Assembly (NCBI GenBank): GCA_003665825.1
Contig: QPFY01000004.1
Coordinates: 806,001-870,000 of the forward strand
From: Microbotryum silenes-acaulis
Taxonomy: Eukaryota; Basidiomycota; Microbotryomycetes; Microbotryales; Microbotryaceae
Reading direction: 5' to 3'
DNA: 64,000 nucleotides
The translations under genes were made by a program, and so were the position numbers. Below, piece by piece: positions 10,513 through 22,564 of the stretch (positions are counted from its first letter, which is position 1; every line of letters starts with the position of its first letter). The notes beneath the pieces are model-generated. The model was not told the origin of the DNA and ran no database searches. It worked only from the letters and a program-made list of their open reading frames with translations.

Positions 10513-12923
10513 CTACTGAAAGCATTCTACTTCCAGCAATACAACAGCACTCGCGACCGTGCTCAGGATGGGCAAAAAGAGGCAGTTCCACGCGGCAAAT
10601 TCGCGCGCTTTGACGTGGATTCCCTTTTGCTTCAGAATAGAAACCCACAACAGACCTGCCAAGCTGCTTGAAAAGGTCCAAGAAAAGGCTCCTAGGTTGG
10701 AAGCGAGAGCAGTCGAAAAGATGGCACCGGTGAGGATCTTGGGGCTCGCGACGATGTGAGGAGCATGTGAAAAGTTGGGGTCGCGCAGGATCTCGACGAG
10801 CAGGATCGTGGCGCCAATGTTGGTACCGCACAGCGGGCATAGGACGAGCGCGATAAAGTAGCCGAGAAAAAAAATGGTCACAGCCGGGTTGACGGAGATC
10901 TTCGCCAGCCACGAGGCAAAGATCGACGTCCAGCCGAGCGAGGTCAGCGCGCGGGCGAGGACAAAAATCCCTCCCGCAAAGGGGAGCAGCGAAAGGGGCA
11001 ACCGCGAGATCGTTGTCGCCGTGGTCGGAAACTGCCGCCGGAAGGCTCGACCAAACGCAGGCAGCGAGTAGTGAGGTTCATACCTAGAGGTAGATACGAT
11101 GACGCGGCCGAGGTTGATGCCCTCGGGCTCTTGGGACGTCGACAGCGGATGCGATCCCCGTTCGGTCCACAAATCGCGCAGCAAGGCGATGATGCCTCCC
11201 GGCGCGGTCACCATCCAGACCTCGACGCTCTTGACGAAACTCGTTCCCACGAGGATGACCAACGTGACTAACATCAGGGCCGAGTGGAAAACTGCCCCCT
11301 TAGGGTCCAGCAATGCCGAGCGAGGATCGACGTCGGGTGGCGTCAGCTGGGCGGGAATGTACGCCGGTACGCCGGAGGTTCCATCCTTTCGAGGTGGCTT
11401 CAACGTCTTGAAAGTGACCAGCAACATAGGGTAGGCAACGACAGCTCTGTCGATAGAAACATATGACGTATTTAGGTTCGTGCTACGCCGTACAAGTAGT
11501 ATCGACTTGCGTGATGACGGAGGGAAGTAGCGTGTTCTTGGTATACCCAGTCAAGAAATTGAGTTCGAAAGCCTGCAAATTTTTTGGATGATCGTCCGGT
11601 TCCGTTTTCTTCATGGTATATATCTTTTTCTTTCTTTGGCCGTCTCGAAAAGCCTTGAACTCACCCCGGCGATCAACACGTTCGTCGGATTGGACGAAAC
11701 GAGAGCTGCACTGGCAATGTTGGCGGCGATGAATTGAGAAAAGGTCCATGCCGTGGGGGTGGTGATGCCCGTGACCCGAGTCATGTAACCCAAAAAGGCG
11801 GTCTGGATTGTGTTGGTGAATCAGTGGGCTTGATCAGTGCCGTGGCCACCTGCGCGGAGGCAGCCGAGTTCAATTGTTCACCCCGGACAATACGATCGGG
11901 TCATTTCCAACGATAACACCCGCGACAAACCAGAACACGTATAACGTGGTATAGAGCTGTACCCCGCTCGCCGTTTTCTCGGCCGAAGGAGGGGACAATT
12001 GCGGCGTGCGGGCGGATTTCTGCGAGATGAAGAAAGCCAAAGCGCGCAACCCCCCGGTCGAATCGAGTGCTGTTGAAATGTAGGCCTTTGACTTTTGAAA
12101 TCGGTCAAAGTGTACGAGCCAGGTGAAGAACACTGGATATATTGATATAATATATTTTTGTAACTTAGTATAACAACTCACCAGCGAGATAAAGAGCACC
12201 AAGACGTCGTAAGGTCGGACGCCATCTTCTCCAACGATTCCCTTGCGCAACACCGATCCGTCGATCGTAGTCGTGAGCAAAAGCAAGATGACACCTGCGA
12301 CAGGGGCCGTTCTCAGATCGATGGGGATTGACCACCTCTGTCCCTCGCTACTCGGTTGCCCCGACCGTGACCCGTCGTGGTCAGCCGTCGAATCTGCATC
12401 TGCCATATTTCGCACAGGGTTCGAAGAGTCCGCCTTTGCCGCCGATACGTTGACCCCGATCTTGTACTCGCTCCTGCTTCTCGATGAGAAACTGACGGAT
12501 GAGCTGTCCACGGCTATAGGGTTCGTTGATCCGGACTGCGTGGGTGCGTCGTGGTCGCCATTTGCTGACGGCGCCGGACTCAAGGGCATCTCCGACTTGG
12601 ATTCGGACTTGGACTTGGATTTGGACCGTGTCGACCAGTGCGAGTGGGGTTCGATCGGATCTCGAAGCCTCAGCAAGATCGCAAGCTTGAGCAAAGCTCG
12701 GGATATGGCGAGAGGTATCGGTACTTGAACGCCCTTGATCACAAAGCCCACTAGAGTACAAGATGGTGGAGGTAGTGTTGCGATCAGCCATTGCCCCGGA
12801 AACGTGCGAGATACCTCCACCGTGCAGGTGAATGCGCTTCCGCTCCGCTACTGTCTACTACTCACTGACGGTGAAGTAGACGACCAGGCCGAACCAGCCG
12901 AATCCATCGGTACTTGCGACCAT
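10513..12923 (-). CDS. ArsB/NhaD-type anion permease
   Basis: Polytopic membrane transporter of the citrate/arsenite-permease (CitMHS/ArsB) type; the substrate is unknown. The start exon (12866-12923) encodes MVASTDGFGWFGLVVYFTV and joins through a GTGAGT...CTAG intron to VIKGVQVPIPLAISRALLKL. A cytosolic Ser-rich insert follows, then hydrophobic helices (VAGVILLLLTTTIDGSVL, YDVLVLFISLAYISTALD, TLYVFWFVAGVIVG). The superfamily signatures are LVSSNPTNVLIAG and CPLCGTNIGATILLVEIL. Introns at 12751-12865, 12086-12181, 11803-11881 and 11573-11664 all restore phase. The last one, about 11446-11510, has a weak donor (GTCGAT or GTACGG), so that junction is uncertain. The gene ends 190 bp from the DBP4 stop, tail to tail. 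Confidence 0.8.
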
Positions 12924-13209
12924 GCTGAGTGTCACTGGTTAGGCGAACGTCCAGATGTGCGGGAACTCAAGGTGAGCACCGTCACCCGTCACGGGTCTTG
13001 TGGATCCAGCTGAAGACTGCAGAGCACGTTGACTTTCGTTCGCGCACGCGTGCGTCATTTGGATCCCAGAATAGCTCGAGCGCTCTTGTCGATCACTTCG
13101 CAGATCCCCGAATCACAACGATTCGCGGTCAGTGGCGCCTAAAATGACCGAGTAGGTAGCATAACATGTCGCCTAGGTAGCAGGCCAAACTATCAAAACG
13201 ACGACATCA

Positions 13210-15221
13210 TCACGCTTCCAGTTTCAAATATGTCGATCGCACGTCTTCTGCCCCGGGGCCACTGAGGACCCCTCTCAACAGCTCCACCTTGGGCCCCATG
13301 CTCTTGTCGGTCCGTAGCTCGAGCAAAATCGCGTAATTGAAAATGATCGTTTCGGAAGCATATGCCGTCGATGGCTTGGTAGAGAACAATCGGGCGAGAA
13401 GATTGATGGCCTGCGCGAGGTTATCGGGTGGTCGTACGTTATTCAGCCGAGTCTCTCCGAAAAAGGCTGCGGCGTCAAGTCGCCGAGGTCCCACTCACCT
13501 CGTTCAGTCTGGAAGCGAACAACAAGACGACGGCAAGGTTGTTGAGAGCCTGTAGTTCGAATGATGTTAGCGTTGATGGTCTCACTACGCTGGTGCGGTC
13601 GCTTGGGCGTACCTCGGCGTCTCGGTCATCCTCCTGCACGAGTGCTCGCCAGTCGGCCTCTGCGGCGGCCCAATCCCCTCGAGCGACCTTGCCCAACGCC
13701 AACATCTTGCGCGTTGTTCGATCGTGTTTGGACGGTGTCGAGGCGGCGACAGTCATTGATAGCCCCACGATGTCGCCCGTCGCGAGTTGCAGTCGAGTTA
13801 GAGCCGGGAGCAAGGCCGAAGAGAGAGGCTTGGTACGCGAGCCCGCGGTCAGGACGTAGGTTGCCGAAGGATAGGCCTAGGTCACCACACAAGACATCTC
13901 GTTGTCAGTAGAACGCAGACCAAAATCGCACCACAGCACCTCGATAGTACCGACCTTGATCTCGACTAAAGCTGCAGCGATCATACCCGCGATCCTCTCT
14001 GCCCTCGTCTTCCACTCTTGCGCAAAATCGTGCTCGTCGCGCCACTCGCACACCCACATCTCGCAGCGAACGTTCTTGAGCAACACGCTCAAGTTCTCGA
14101 CTGAGCGTTCTGGATCGCCGCGGAGGGCAGGTAGGGTGGCGAGCATGACGTGGAGTTCGAAAGGGATTACGGGGATGAAACGTGGTGGGGTGATGCCCGT
14201 GGGTCGAGCAGGTGGGGGAGTGAGCGAGACGAGTGGAGGCAGGATCGCGATAAGCCCTAGGAGCTCTGTGGCAAAGTGCTCGACGAGATGCAGTCGCAAC
14301 AGGCAGTGAAGTCGAAGAACCCAGTGCTAGAGGATGAAATTGGAGGTCAGCACTCTTGGGGTCACGCAGGAAGAAACTCCAAGAGCGTAGACTGACGCCG
14401 AGAAGAAACGATGTCGCTTCTGGCGAGGAACTCATAATGACATCGTGACAGAGCTCGGCCAGTCCTCGCCATTTTCGTGCCGTCTGTTGGAGTGTGCTGG
14501 CAATGTTCAAATCAGCGCCTGAGCTCGAGATACATGGTTTAACGTGGCGACTAACGATCAGCTCTTGCACGGTCTTACCCTTGCCGTCCGCGCCGCTCAG
14601 GTCACGTGGAGCCGAAGGACCAAGGTACCTCTCGACCAGAGGAGTGAGATTGTCGGTCTGCGGACAAAAGTCGAATAGAATCGGGTGAGCCTGTAATCAC
14701 CTGTTCGACCATCCATTCGGTCATAAGAGCCTGCTCACGTTAGGTAAGACAACAAAGAGGTGGGGTGACATGAGGCCCGGGATATAGTCTTCGTCCGGTG
14801 ACGTACTGGCCGTCGCGAGATCGGGTGCATTCGAAGTGCTTGCGTTCGGGAGTGATTGTTGAAGTTGATATTCGGTAGCCCTTGGTGTTGGCAGGAAGGC
14901 GGCCTCGCCACTCAGCTGTTGCAGCGAGCTCGCCAGTGAGTACGGGGCGGTGGAGGAAGAATCAACGGGGGTCGATTCGGGGTTGGGGCTGTAGCCGTGG
15001 AGAGGGAGGGGAGGCAAGGGAGGCAAGGGAGGCGACACGACTTGAGCTTGATGTGGGAGAGCATACGGCGAAGATAAAGAGGGCGGCGGCGGAGGTGGAT
15101 GAGTGACAGGGGCTGCGATCGAGGTCGGAGGGGGCGAAGGTGGGGCCGACCCGAGCGCGTACTGAGCATCGGCGGCAATCGGGCCGACCTTGAACCGCTC
15201 GTTTGCGTCGTAGGACTGCAT
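13210..15221 (-). CDS. TRAPPC12-like TPR trafficking protein
   Basis: Probable subunit of a TRAPP tethering complex for ER-to-Golgi transport. The proposed start is MQSYDANERFKVG (15221); an in-frame upstream ATG at 15314 is possible. A Pro-rich N-terminus of about 160 residues leads to LVERYLGPSAPRDL, then KWRGLAELCHDVIM. After a GTCAGT...CTAG intron comes HWVLRLHCLLRLHLVEHFA. Then come IPFELHVMLATLPALRGDPE, AYPSATYVLTAGSR, LPALTRLQLATGDIVG, ALNNLAVVLLFASRLNE and a final TPR-like exon (AINLLARLFSTKPSTAYASE to TYLKLEA). The order of TPR helices and the VPFEL-like segment match TRAPPC12; identification is by pattern memory, not by alignment. There are at least seven short introns. Confidence 0.72.
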
Positions 15222-15760
15222 CGTGACCCAAGTCGACGAACGTGCCGTGAAGAGGTGGAGACCACGATCCACCACAGTATGTGGAAGGGGTGCGGAGGGG
15301 GGAAAGCGGAGCACTGTGGACTATAGCCGCACCAGCGTGCCAGTAGCGAGCGCCTAATACTGCCTAATACTGCCTAGTGGCGCAAGGTAGCGCAGAGTAG
15401 CGCCCAGTGCCAGGCCGAAGCAAGGTCAACTTCGGACCGTCGCACCGTCGCACGCACCCCCGTACTTCAGATCTTCAGAAGCGACGGTCGCACATACCTG
15501 GTGTCAGCAGAGTCGTCTCCCAGCTTTGGGCTTGCAGTGACCTCGCTTGCGATCAGTCGTCGACGACCGCCGGCCAAGGTCATTTTTCACGCGTTGCATC
15601 CGTTCCGTCGCGCGACGCGTGACGACAGTTCTCATTTCTCGCTCGCCCATTTCGCAAGCGCCGCGTCGGACAAGTTCCCCTTTCAGCAGGGCCGGTGCTG
15701 ATTACGCCTCGAACCACGCAGCCCAGGAGATGATACCAGCTCGACGGCAACGGCGTGAAC
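15222..15760. other. Divergent promoter region, TRAPPC12-like / Rtc4-like
   Basis: About 540 bp between two divergent genes. It contains a short direct repeat, TACTGCCTAA, near 15357-15375. No RNA gene was seen. Confidence 0.5.
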
Positions 15761-18592
15761 ATGCATAGTCATGCCCGCAACTACCGCACTGGCGCGGCGG
15801 CCCTTTCCGACTCGAAGAACGATCGCACCCCCGCCGCGTCGTTCAAACCACCTCGACCGGCGGTCACGGCCATCTCAGTACCGACCGCTTTCGGCGCCGA
15901 TCCGCACACGGACAGGAATGGACATCGCACCGCAAACCATGACAGTCGCTTCTCGCCTCAGACGCGCTATGCGCCCGCCAGTCAGCCATCGCGAAGGCCG
16001 CTCACCTCGTTCCAAGCACGTGCCCCCGCCGCCTCGTCTTCGTCGTACCGCGCGACCCCACCTGCCGCTCCTCGGCTGTTCTCGGGCCGCACCGAACGTA
16101 TCGTCTCCGCCTACGCTATGGATGAATGTGCGCCCTACGATGCTCGTGCAGAAGCGGCCAGGGAAGCGCAAGCACGCCTGAACCTGTTTGTATCTGCAGG
16201 CGAGGCGCGCAACGGCGCGAGGCAAGCATTTCACACCGAGCGTCGACGCACTGACGGCTGCGATTCCGATTCCGAGTCAATCCGCTACAAGCCCTCACGA
16301 TCCTACGGTGACAATAATCAGTACGTGTTCGATAACGATCGCCAGGTTCGGATCAAGCAGCAGCAAACACGCGACAAGCAAAAGTCCGAACGAGCACTTC
16401 AAAAGGAAAAACAGCTCGCGCTCACCCCGGCTTACCAGGCCGACGAGAAGAAGCGAGCTGCCGACAAGCTCGAACGACTTCGCGCCGAGGGGCCGTCGAC
16501 GGTCGGTAAACCGCTCAAGAGACGCAATGCAGTTGACGAGAACGTCTCGACCGATAGCTCCGGTGCTGCCTCGGTCAAATCAAGTCGTCGTTGCTCTCCA
16601 ACGTCCCAGAAGGCTGAGGAGGTACTGGGTTTCCTCGGCCCGGAGAAATGCGCCGCGAGCTCTAGGACAAAACTTTCGCAAAAGGTCGACTCTGACGATG
16701 ATGTGCTGTCCCTGTCGTCCTCGCCGGTCAAAGGACCCACGTCCTCCTCGAGAAAGGTAAAGAAGAAAATCCGGCAGCACTCTGACGATGAGCTCTCTGA
16801 GTATGCGACGGCTCCGATGCGCATCTCATTGAGCCCGTCGCCCGCGCCCGCCGCCCCCGTACCGAAACCAAAAGTCGTCTACGACTTGGCTACTCTTTTG
16901 GCGGAGGAGGACGCGTCCGTCGAGGTCGAGGTCAAGTGGATGAAGCGCGCCCGGAAAATGAAGCGATCCGAGATCAAGGATGATGTTGACACGAGCGATT
17001 CGGACAGCGGGCAATCGGATACAGACCGCCAACTTGTGCACCAGGAGATGCGGATCCGACGCGAAAACCAAGCCTCTCCGGACCCCTTGCTCGAAGGCGA
17101 AGGTCTGTTTGCCCATAATTCGCACAGAAACGCCTCGAGTCGCGACTGACGGTACACTTCCTTTATACAGACGAACTGCCGGATCCATCGACGCTCTGTC
17201 CGTTCTGCAGCAGTGTTCTTCCCTCAGAGCCCTCGAAAGAGCTCTCATCATTGAAAAAGTACTTGCTCGGTCGACCGAATATCACTCCCAACCCCAGCAA
17301 GCGCAACCCCTTGGGCAAGCGATTGCCCGTCGTCGAGACGGCGTCGTTTTGTCGTCGACATCGATGGGAGACCTCCGTCATTCCCGAGGGCAAGGCTCGC
17401 GGTTGGCCCACTACAATCGACTGGGAGGCTTTGCCCAAGTGGGTCACACCGGTCTGGGTAGGGTTGATAGTGGCGATAAGGAAAGCTGACGCGAGCGTGT
17501 ATGACTCGCAGGCGAGTGGGCGCTCGGGAGTTTTCGGACCATTTGTCCCAAATCATAATGCAGAGGAAGCCCAGCCGGTTCTTCGACATTGCCAAGAGGG
17601 AATGGGAAGCCAAAGGTAGCAAAATCAACAACATTCTGTCCGAATTCAAGTCGTCCGAGGTCGAGTTGCCCGGATAGTCAGTCTTCCCCCTCTCTACCAG
17701 AGCTTTTCCTGTCCGCGCGCTAACTTCGACTCGACTTTTCGATACCAGCTACGGTTTGATTGGGCAAGAAAAGTTAATTCACCTACTGAATAAGCTCTTT
17801 GTCGTCGATGCACCACTCCTCACGACGTACAAAGCCTTGCCACTCGACGTCAGCGCCTACATCCGCCGCGTCCTTGTGCCTGAAACGGCAGTCGAACTGA
17901 TTCGGCAGGACCTCGAACTTGATCTCGGCGACCCGGACACCCGCGGCGAGGCCGAGCGCGTGTGCCAGGAGTCACGCGAGTTCGGCCAGGCCATGTTCTC
18001 GACGACCCAAAAGGAAGAAAAGGAGATGAGGGCCAACGTACTCGACGAACAACGCCAAAAGTCGCGGAACAAGGAAAAAGAGCTGCAAAGACGCAAGGAG
18101 AAGGCCAAGAAGGAGACGCAGCGGAGGAAGAAAGAGATTCAGGCGCGAGCGCTGCGCAACGCCCTCCGGCTTCAGCGTGGAGGCTCGGTAGATCTCGGAG
18201 AAGACTCGTCATCGGCTGTCGGGATGCCGAACGGTACGGGAAGTGACACGGAGACAACTAGGGCTAAGCGGAAACCTCGCGCTGCATTGCACCGGGAGCA
18301 GCAGCTGGCGAACAGCAATGGACGGACTACGGCGGCGCCAGCCGAGGCCGCCAACCTTCCCGTGCGAGGCAGCAGCGGGGACTCTGACGACACCGATTCT
18401 GATCGGGAATTGATGGTGCCTCTGTTTGAAACGAGCGAAAGAATCTCTCTCGAGACGACGTCCCCCCCGAAGCGCATACCAAGGAAGAAACTGGATCTCG
18501 GGTTGAGGGGAAAGAAGCGGAGGCTGGGGGAGGAAGAGGGGCCTGCGGTCGTGACCCTCGAAGAATCGTCGGATGATCTCAACACTGATTGA
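15761..18592 (+). CDS. Rtc4-domain protein
   Basis: Contains an RTC4-like domain, named for yeast restriction of telomere capping 4; molecular function is poorly known. The start ATG is at 15761. Exon 1 (to 17102) encodes a long Ser/Arg-rich, probably disordered region. Introns 17103-17170, 17439-17511 and 17677-17748 all restore phase. The domain spans LCPFCSSVLPSEPSKEL, CRRHRWETSVIPEGKARGWP and IDWEALPKRVGAREFSDHLS. It ends with GYYGLIGQ and AYIRRVLVPETAVELIRQDL. A Cys-x2-Cys and a Cys-x2-His lie in this block. A basic coiled coil (KSRNKEKELQRRKEKAKKET) and an acidic tail with nuclear-type basic patches follow. Domain assignment rests on the conserved Cys/His/Trp spacing. Confidence 0.8.
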
Positions 18593-19361
18593 AGATGTGT
18601 GCAGTACCTCTCAAGAGAGGGGGAATATTGTACGTTCATGTTGTATCTGTTTCTATTGCTGCAGTTTCAGCATACCGCATGCGCAAGCGCCATTGCTCGC
18701 CACCGAGTAAATTATTGGCCCGCACACAGATTGGAATCTGGAAAAATACCCATCCACAGTCAAAGCTCGAAGGCAGAACATGTCATTCTCTAGAGCACGT
18801 TTAACTGCATTCTTTATCGACCCAAATTATTTTTATTTCTTTATTTTGTAATAATCCTAAAGGCACTCATATATATGAGGCGCCGGGACTCATAGACCTC
18901 CGCTTGTCTCGCCGCTCGCGCGCTTGCGCCGGCTGTATGAGGCTGGCGCTTGAGTGCGCTCACCACCAGCTTCCACCAGCGCGGTGCGCCTCGCTCACCA
19001 CCACAGCACGGTGCGCTCTAGCTCCGACTCTGCGACGGGCATGCATGCTGCTGGGCGGGGCACGCTTGCCCGTCTTTTTTCTTCCTTACCTTGGCCCGCC
19101 CGCTCCTCTCCATCGCCATCGCTGACTCGCTCCCCGGTAGGTTTTGAATTGCTTGCACCAAGGTACGTGAGATGTATCCCAAATCCGAGGATCCGTGCGC
19201 CCCCACATGTCGGCCTTCGCAGCCCCACCACTGACACTCTCTCCTCCACCTCCCGCACGCCCACCCACCACCAGCCGTGGATCAAGTCACTAGCTCCGCC
19301 CCACCCCAACCGCGGCGCAAACCCCAACAGCCCCGCACGACCCACGACCCGCCACCCCACG
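18593..19361. other. Intergenic with a 14-bp palindromic TATA-rich site
   Basis: About 770 bp between two plus-strand genes. It holds a perfect palindrome CTCATATATATGAG at 18867-18880, a candidate TATA or operator-like site for the downstream gene. The following 400 bp are CT- and CCACC-rich and open in one frame, but look like leader sequence. Confidence 0.4.
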
Positions 19362-22318
19362 ATGCAATCGTCGCTACAGTCATTACGCGAATCGGTGCAC
19401 GACAGCGATTGCATGCTTGAGCTCTCGGACCAGTTGCCGGACCGCTCACTTCCTTCTTCGCCCTGTCACGGCTCGACTTGTTCGGCCAGGCTCAGTGGCG
19501 CCACGAGGTCGTCACAAGAACCCGGCAGTGCGACCCGTAATCTTATTGAGGAATCACAATCGCGCCGCCACGCGTCGTCACGCTCCGTCACCCGTCCACG
19601 CTCCAACTTCTCTCGCCCGGACTCCGTCACATCCACCCGCCCCACTACGCCTGAGCTTCGTCACCCGTCGCGTGCACCATCGAAACAGTCATTACAGCAC
19701 GATTTTTTTACTCCCAGCATTTCGACGAGTGATTCTTGGGATGAAGATGAAACCCCTTACAGTCAAGCTCGACAACGTCTCGATGCATATTCGCAATACA
19801 TCGCCAGCCAATACGACGGCGAGGACGACAATCTGGCTCACGCTTGCTCCCAGCTCGGCCCAGCCTCGAATGGATACGCGGCTTCGCACGACGACCGTCG
19901 CGTCAATACCGAATCCAAACCCTTCGATATCCACGTCGAATCGGATCTGTACGCAACCTCTGCGCGAGCCCGCGACTCGGAGCTGCCGAGCGTGTGGTCG
20001 AGCCGCGAGGTGCAAGCGCTGGCTGACGAGATGCCGCAACCCCCTCATCTGCGCAAGTGGCTGAACGACCTTGCCGCGCTCAATGCGAGCCCACAAGATC
20101 GAGAGGTGCCCGTGTTGTCGTCCTCGGTTTGTGACCACCCAAGCTTTCTTGATGTGTTCTTTGGTACTGCTGCTTACGGTCTTCTGGGTCGACGCGAACA
20201 GATCCGTGGTTACGGCTCGCTCCTCTCGGACGCTGCTTCCCTCATCTCGGAAGCGACAAACTCGAGAGCGGTCGACTCGCTCTTCCGAACAGCTCCAGAA
20301 GCAACGCCGCGTAGCGCCTGGTCTTTGGCATCTTGTAGCTCCCGGGAGTTGGAAGATGATCCACTTTTACCCGGGGATTATTCGTTCGATACCGAAGAGC
20401 CCTCGGGGTACCTCGAGAGTGTCTCTGAAGCCACGGATGAAGCATCATCGAGGTAGGTCTCACGCGCTCGGTGGACTACATACCATGATTTCTGATATCT
20501 CTGCCTACAATCAGCATCATTCATGCTAAGCAAGTGAACGCGTTCCAAAGCGAAGCCACTCTGAGTGGGTCCTTGGCATCCCTCCCTGCCAAGGGAACCG
20601 GCGCGTGGCGTCTCGTCTCGCTCGCGCTCGCTGTTGGTTGGACGGCGACGATCGCTCGGTCATACTGGATTTCCGACCGGGCTGCTCTCCAAGAAGCCGC
20701 TCAAGCTCTATCAGCAATCCTGCTCGAAGAGTCTGCTGTGTCCATGATCAGCGCGCCCGCCGAAGAAGTCGTCGTTGCAGCCCTACCAGGCGATACCGAG
20801 TCACCTTCAACTATGCTCTTGATCACGCTCGTCTTCGGTGCCGTCATCATCCCGTTCATGACTGCGCACCACCGGCAACAACCCAAGGGCGGATACAGCC
20901 CCCCCGAAAAAGGTTCTTCCGAGGCTGAAAATTCCGACTGCATGACCGAGGCCATCGAGGCGTACACTCGGGGGCACTTGCATAAGGCAAAGGCATTGTT
21001 CGAGCGTGTGGCGACGGGCACACCGGAGCAAAATCGTGACGCTCTCGAGTACCAAGCCCGCACCTTGTACAGGATAGGTCGCGTACAGGATTCGGAAAAA
21101 TGCTACAGCGAGGCGTGGGAGCTCTTCCACCGCGTCATCGAGACGGACAAGCTGTCCGGATGCGAATCGAGCAGCGCGACGGCCAAAGCTAGCATGGGTC
21201 GCACCATGTTCCGCCAGGGCAAAGTCGACGGGGCGAGGATCATGCTCGAACAGGCGCTCAGGCTCGACAGCAAGCTTGCGTACGCGCATGAGTACCTCGC
21301 CAAGGTCATCGCTTCGATGAAACTCGGTGCGAAGGGGGAAGTGACGGTCCTCGGTCACCTCAAAGAAGCGCTTCGGATTGATCCGGACCGATTCACCGCG
21401 CGCGCTTTCCTCGGCGAATGGCTCCACCTCAACTGCAAGGGTCTGACGGGCAAAAAGACGACGACACGTCTGCGACTAGCCGAAGAAGCACTCGAGCACG
21501 TCGTCACGACTCGTCCAGACCATGTGTCTGCGTATGCTCGACTTGCGCTGCTGGCCCGAACCCGGGGCGACCGCGAGGCTGAGCTCGCTCACTGGAAGCG
21601 AGTGCTTTCTATTCGCGAAGAGGGGTTCTACGATTTTGACCTTTCAAACGAAACGAACGACTACGCGCGCGGCGATATGCTCATTGTTTCGATCTGCCTG
21701 GGGCTCGATGTGGCTCGTGAAACCGAACGGCTTGAAAGGATCCGAGTCCTAAGCGACGCACTCTCCAAGCCGTCGAGGGCTAATGCTCTTCTCAGGCTCC
21801 TCCAATCAATCACAATTATCCACACGAGTCGGGACCTGTCCCCGAAAACCGTCAAGATCGTCTTTGGTGCCGAGAACGGCAAAGTCGCGGCTTCCGACTC
21901 GGAGGACAGCAAAACGATCAAGGGCTCTGAGGGCCCCGTCGCGGCCAACACCCGCAGTCGCAGTCGCAAGAGCTCTGCCAGTGCCGCCATGGCAGTCAAA
22001 GAGCCCCTTCAAACACTCGCAACGGCTAAGCAAGTCTTGGAGAACGAAGAGGCATCGCTTCGAGGCCAGATCAGGCAAGGGACACCCAGGGACAAGGTCG
22101 AATTACACGGCTTGTTGGCGCTGGCGCTCTACGGGCTCGGCAAGTCCGCCGAGGCCAAGGAGCAAGTCAAGTGCTACCACTACTGGTCGCAGCTTTATGC
22201 AATCGCGACCGGCAAGACCGCGGCGACCCCGTCCGACCTAAATGCAACGCAGCGTGAGATGGCGTTGCGGTGTGAACTGATCGGACGCGCTCTGCTCGAG
22301 ATGGCGGTGATGACTTAG
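19362..22318 (+). CDS. TPR-repeat membrane protein, unrecognised
   Basis: Two exons (19362-20452 and 20515-22318) join in phase through a GTAGGT...CAG intron (SEATDEASS then SIIHAKQVNAF). The N-terminal half is Ser/Arg-rich and probably disordered. Near residue 390 and again near 450 there are hydrophobic segments (WRLVSLALAVGWTATIA and TMLLITLVFGAVIIPFM), suggesting membrane anchoring. The C-terminal half is a TPR array: AIEAYTRGHLHKAKALFERV, ALEYQARTLYRIGRVQDSEK, KASMGRTMFRQGKVDGARIM, ALRLDSKLAYAHEYLAKVIA and HVSAYARLALLARTRGD. I do not recognise the family. A role as a membrane-bound scaffold is inference. Confidence 0.8.
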
Positions 22319-22564
22319 GAGTATCGGATATTTGCGGCCGTGGCTCATGTAGATCAATCCTGTCGAGTTCGAGTCTCTCTTTTTAGCACTCTGAAAGGAA
22401 TTCTAGAATTATTGACTATTGCACAAGAGAGAATGCTCGGTCTCGCCTCCCATGCGTAGCGGACGAACAAGAAGTATAGAGGGGGAATATAGAAAAGACA
22501 CCGAGCCACACTTTCTACGAAAGAGCGAAAGCAAGAAGGAAAAGCTTTTATGGGGGAGGGTGAT

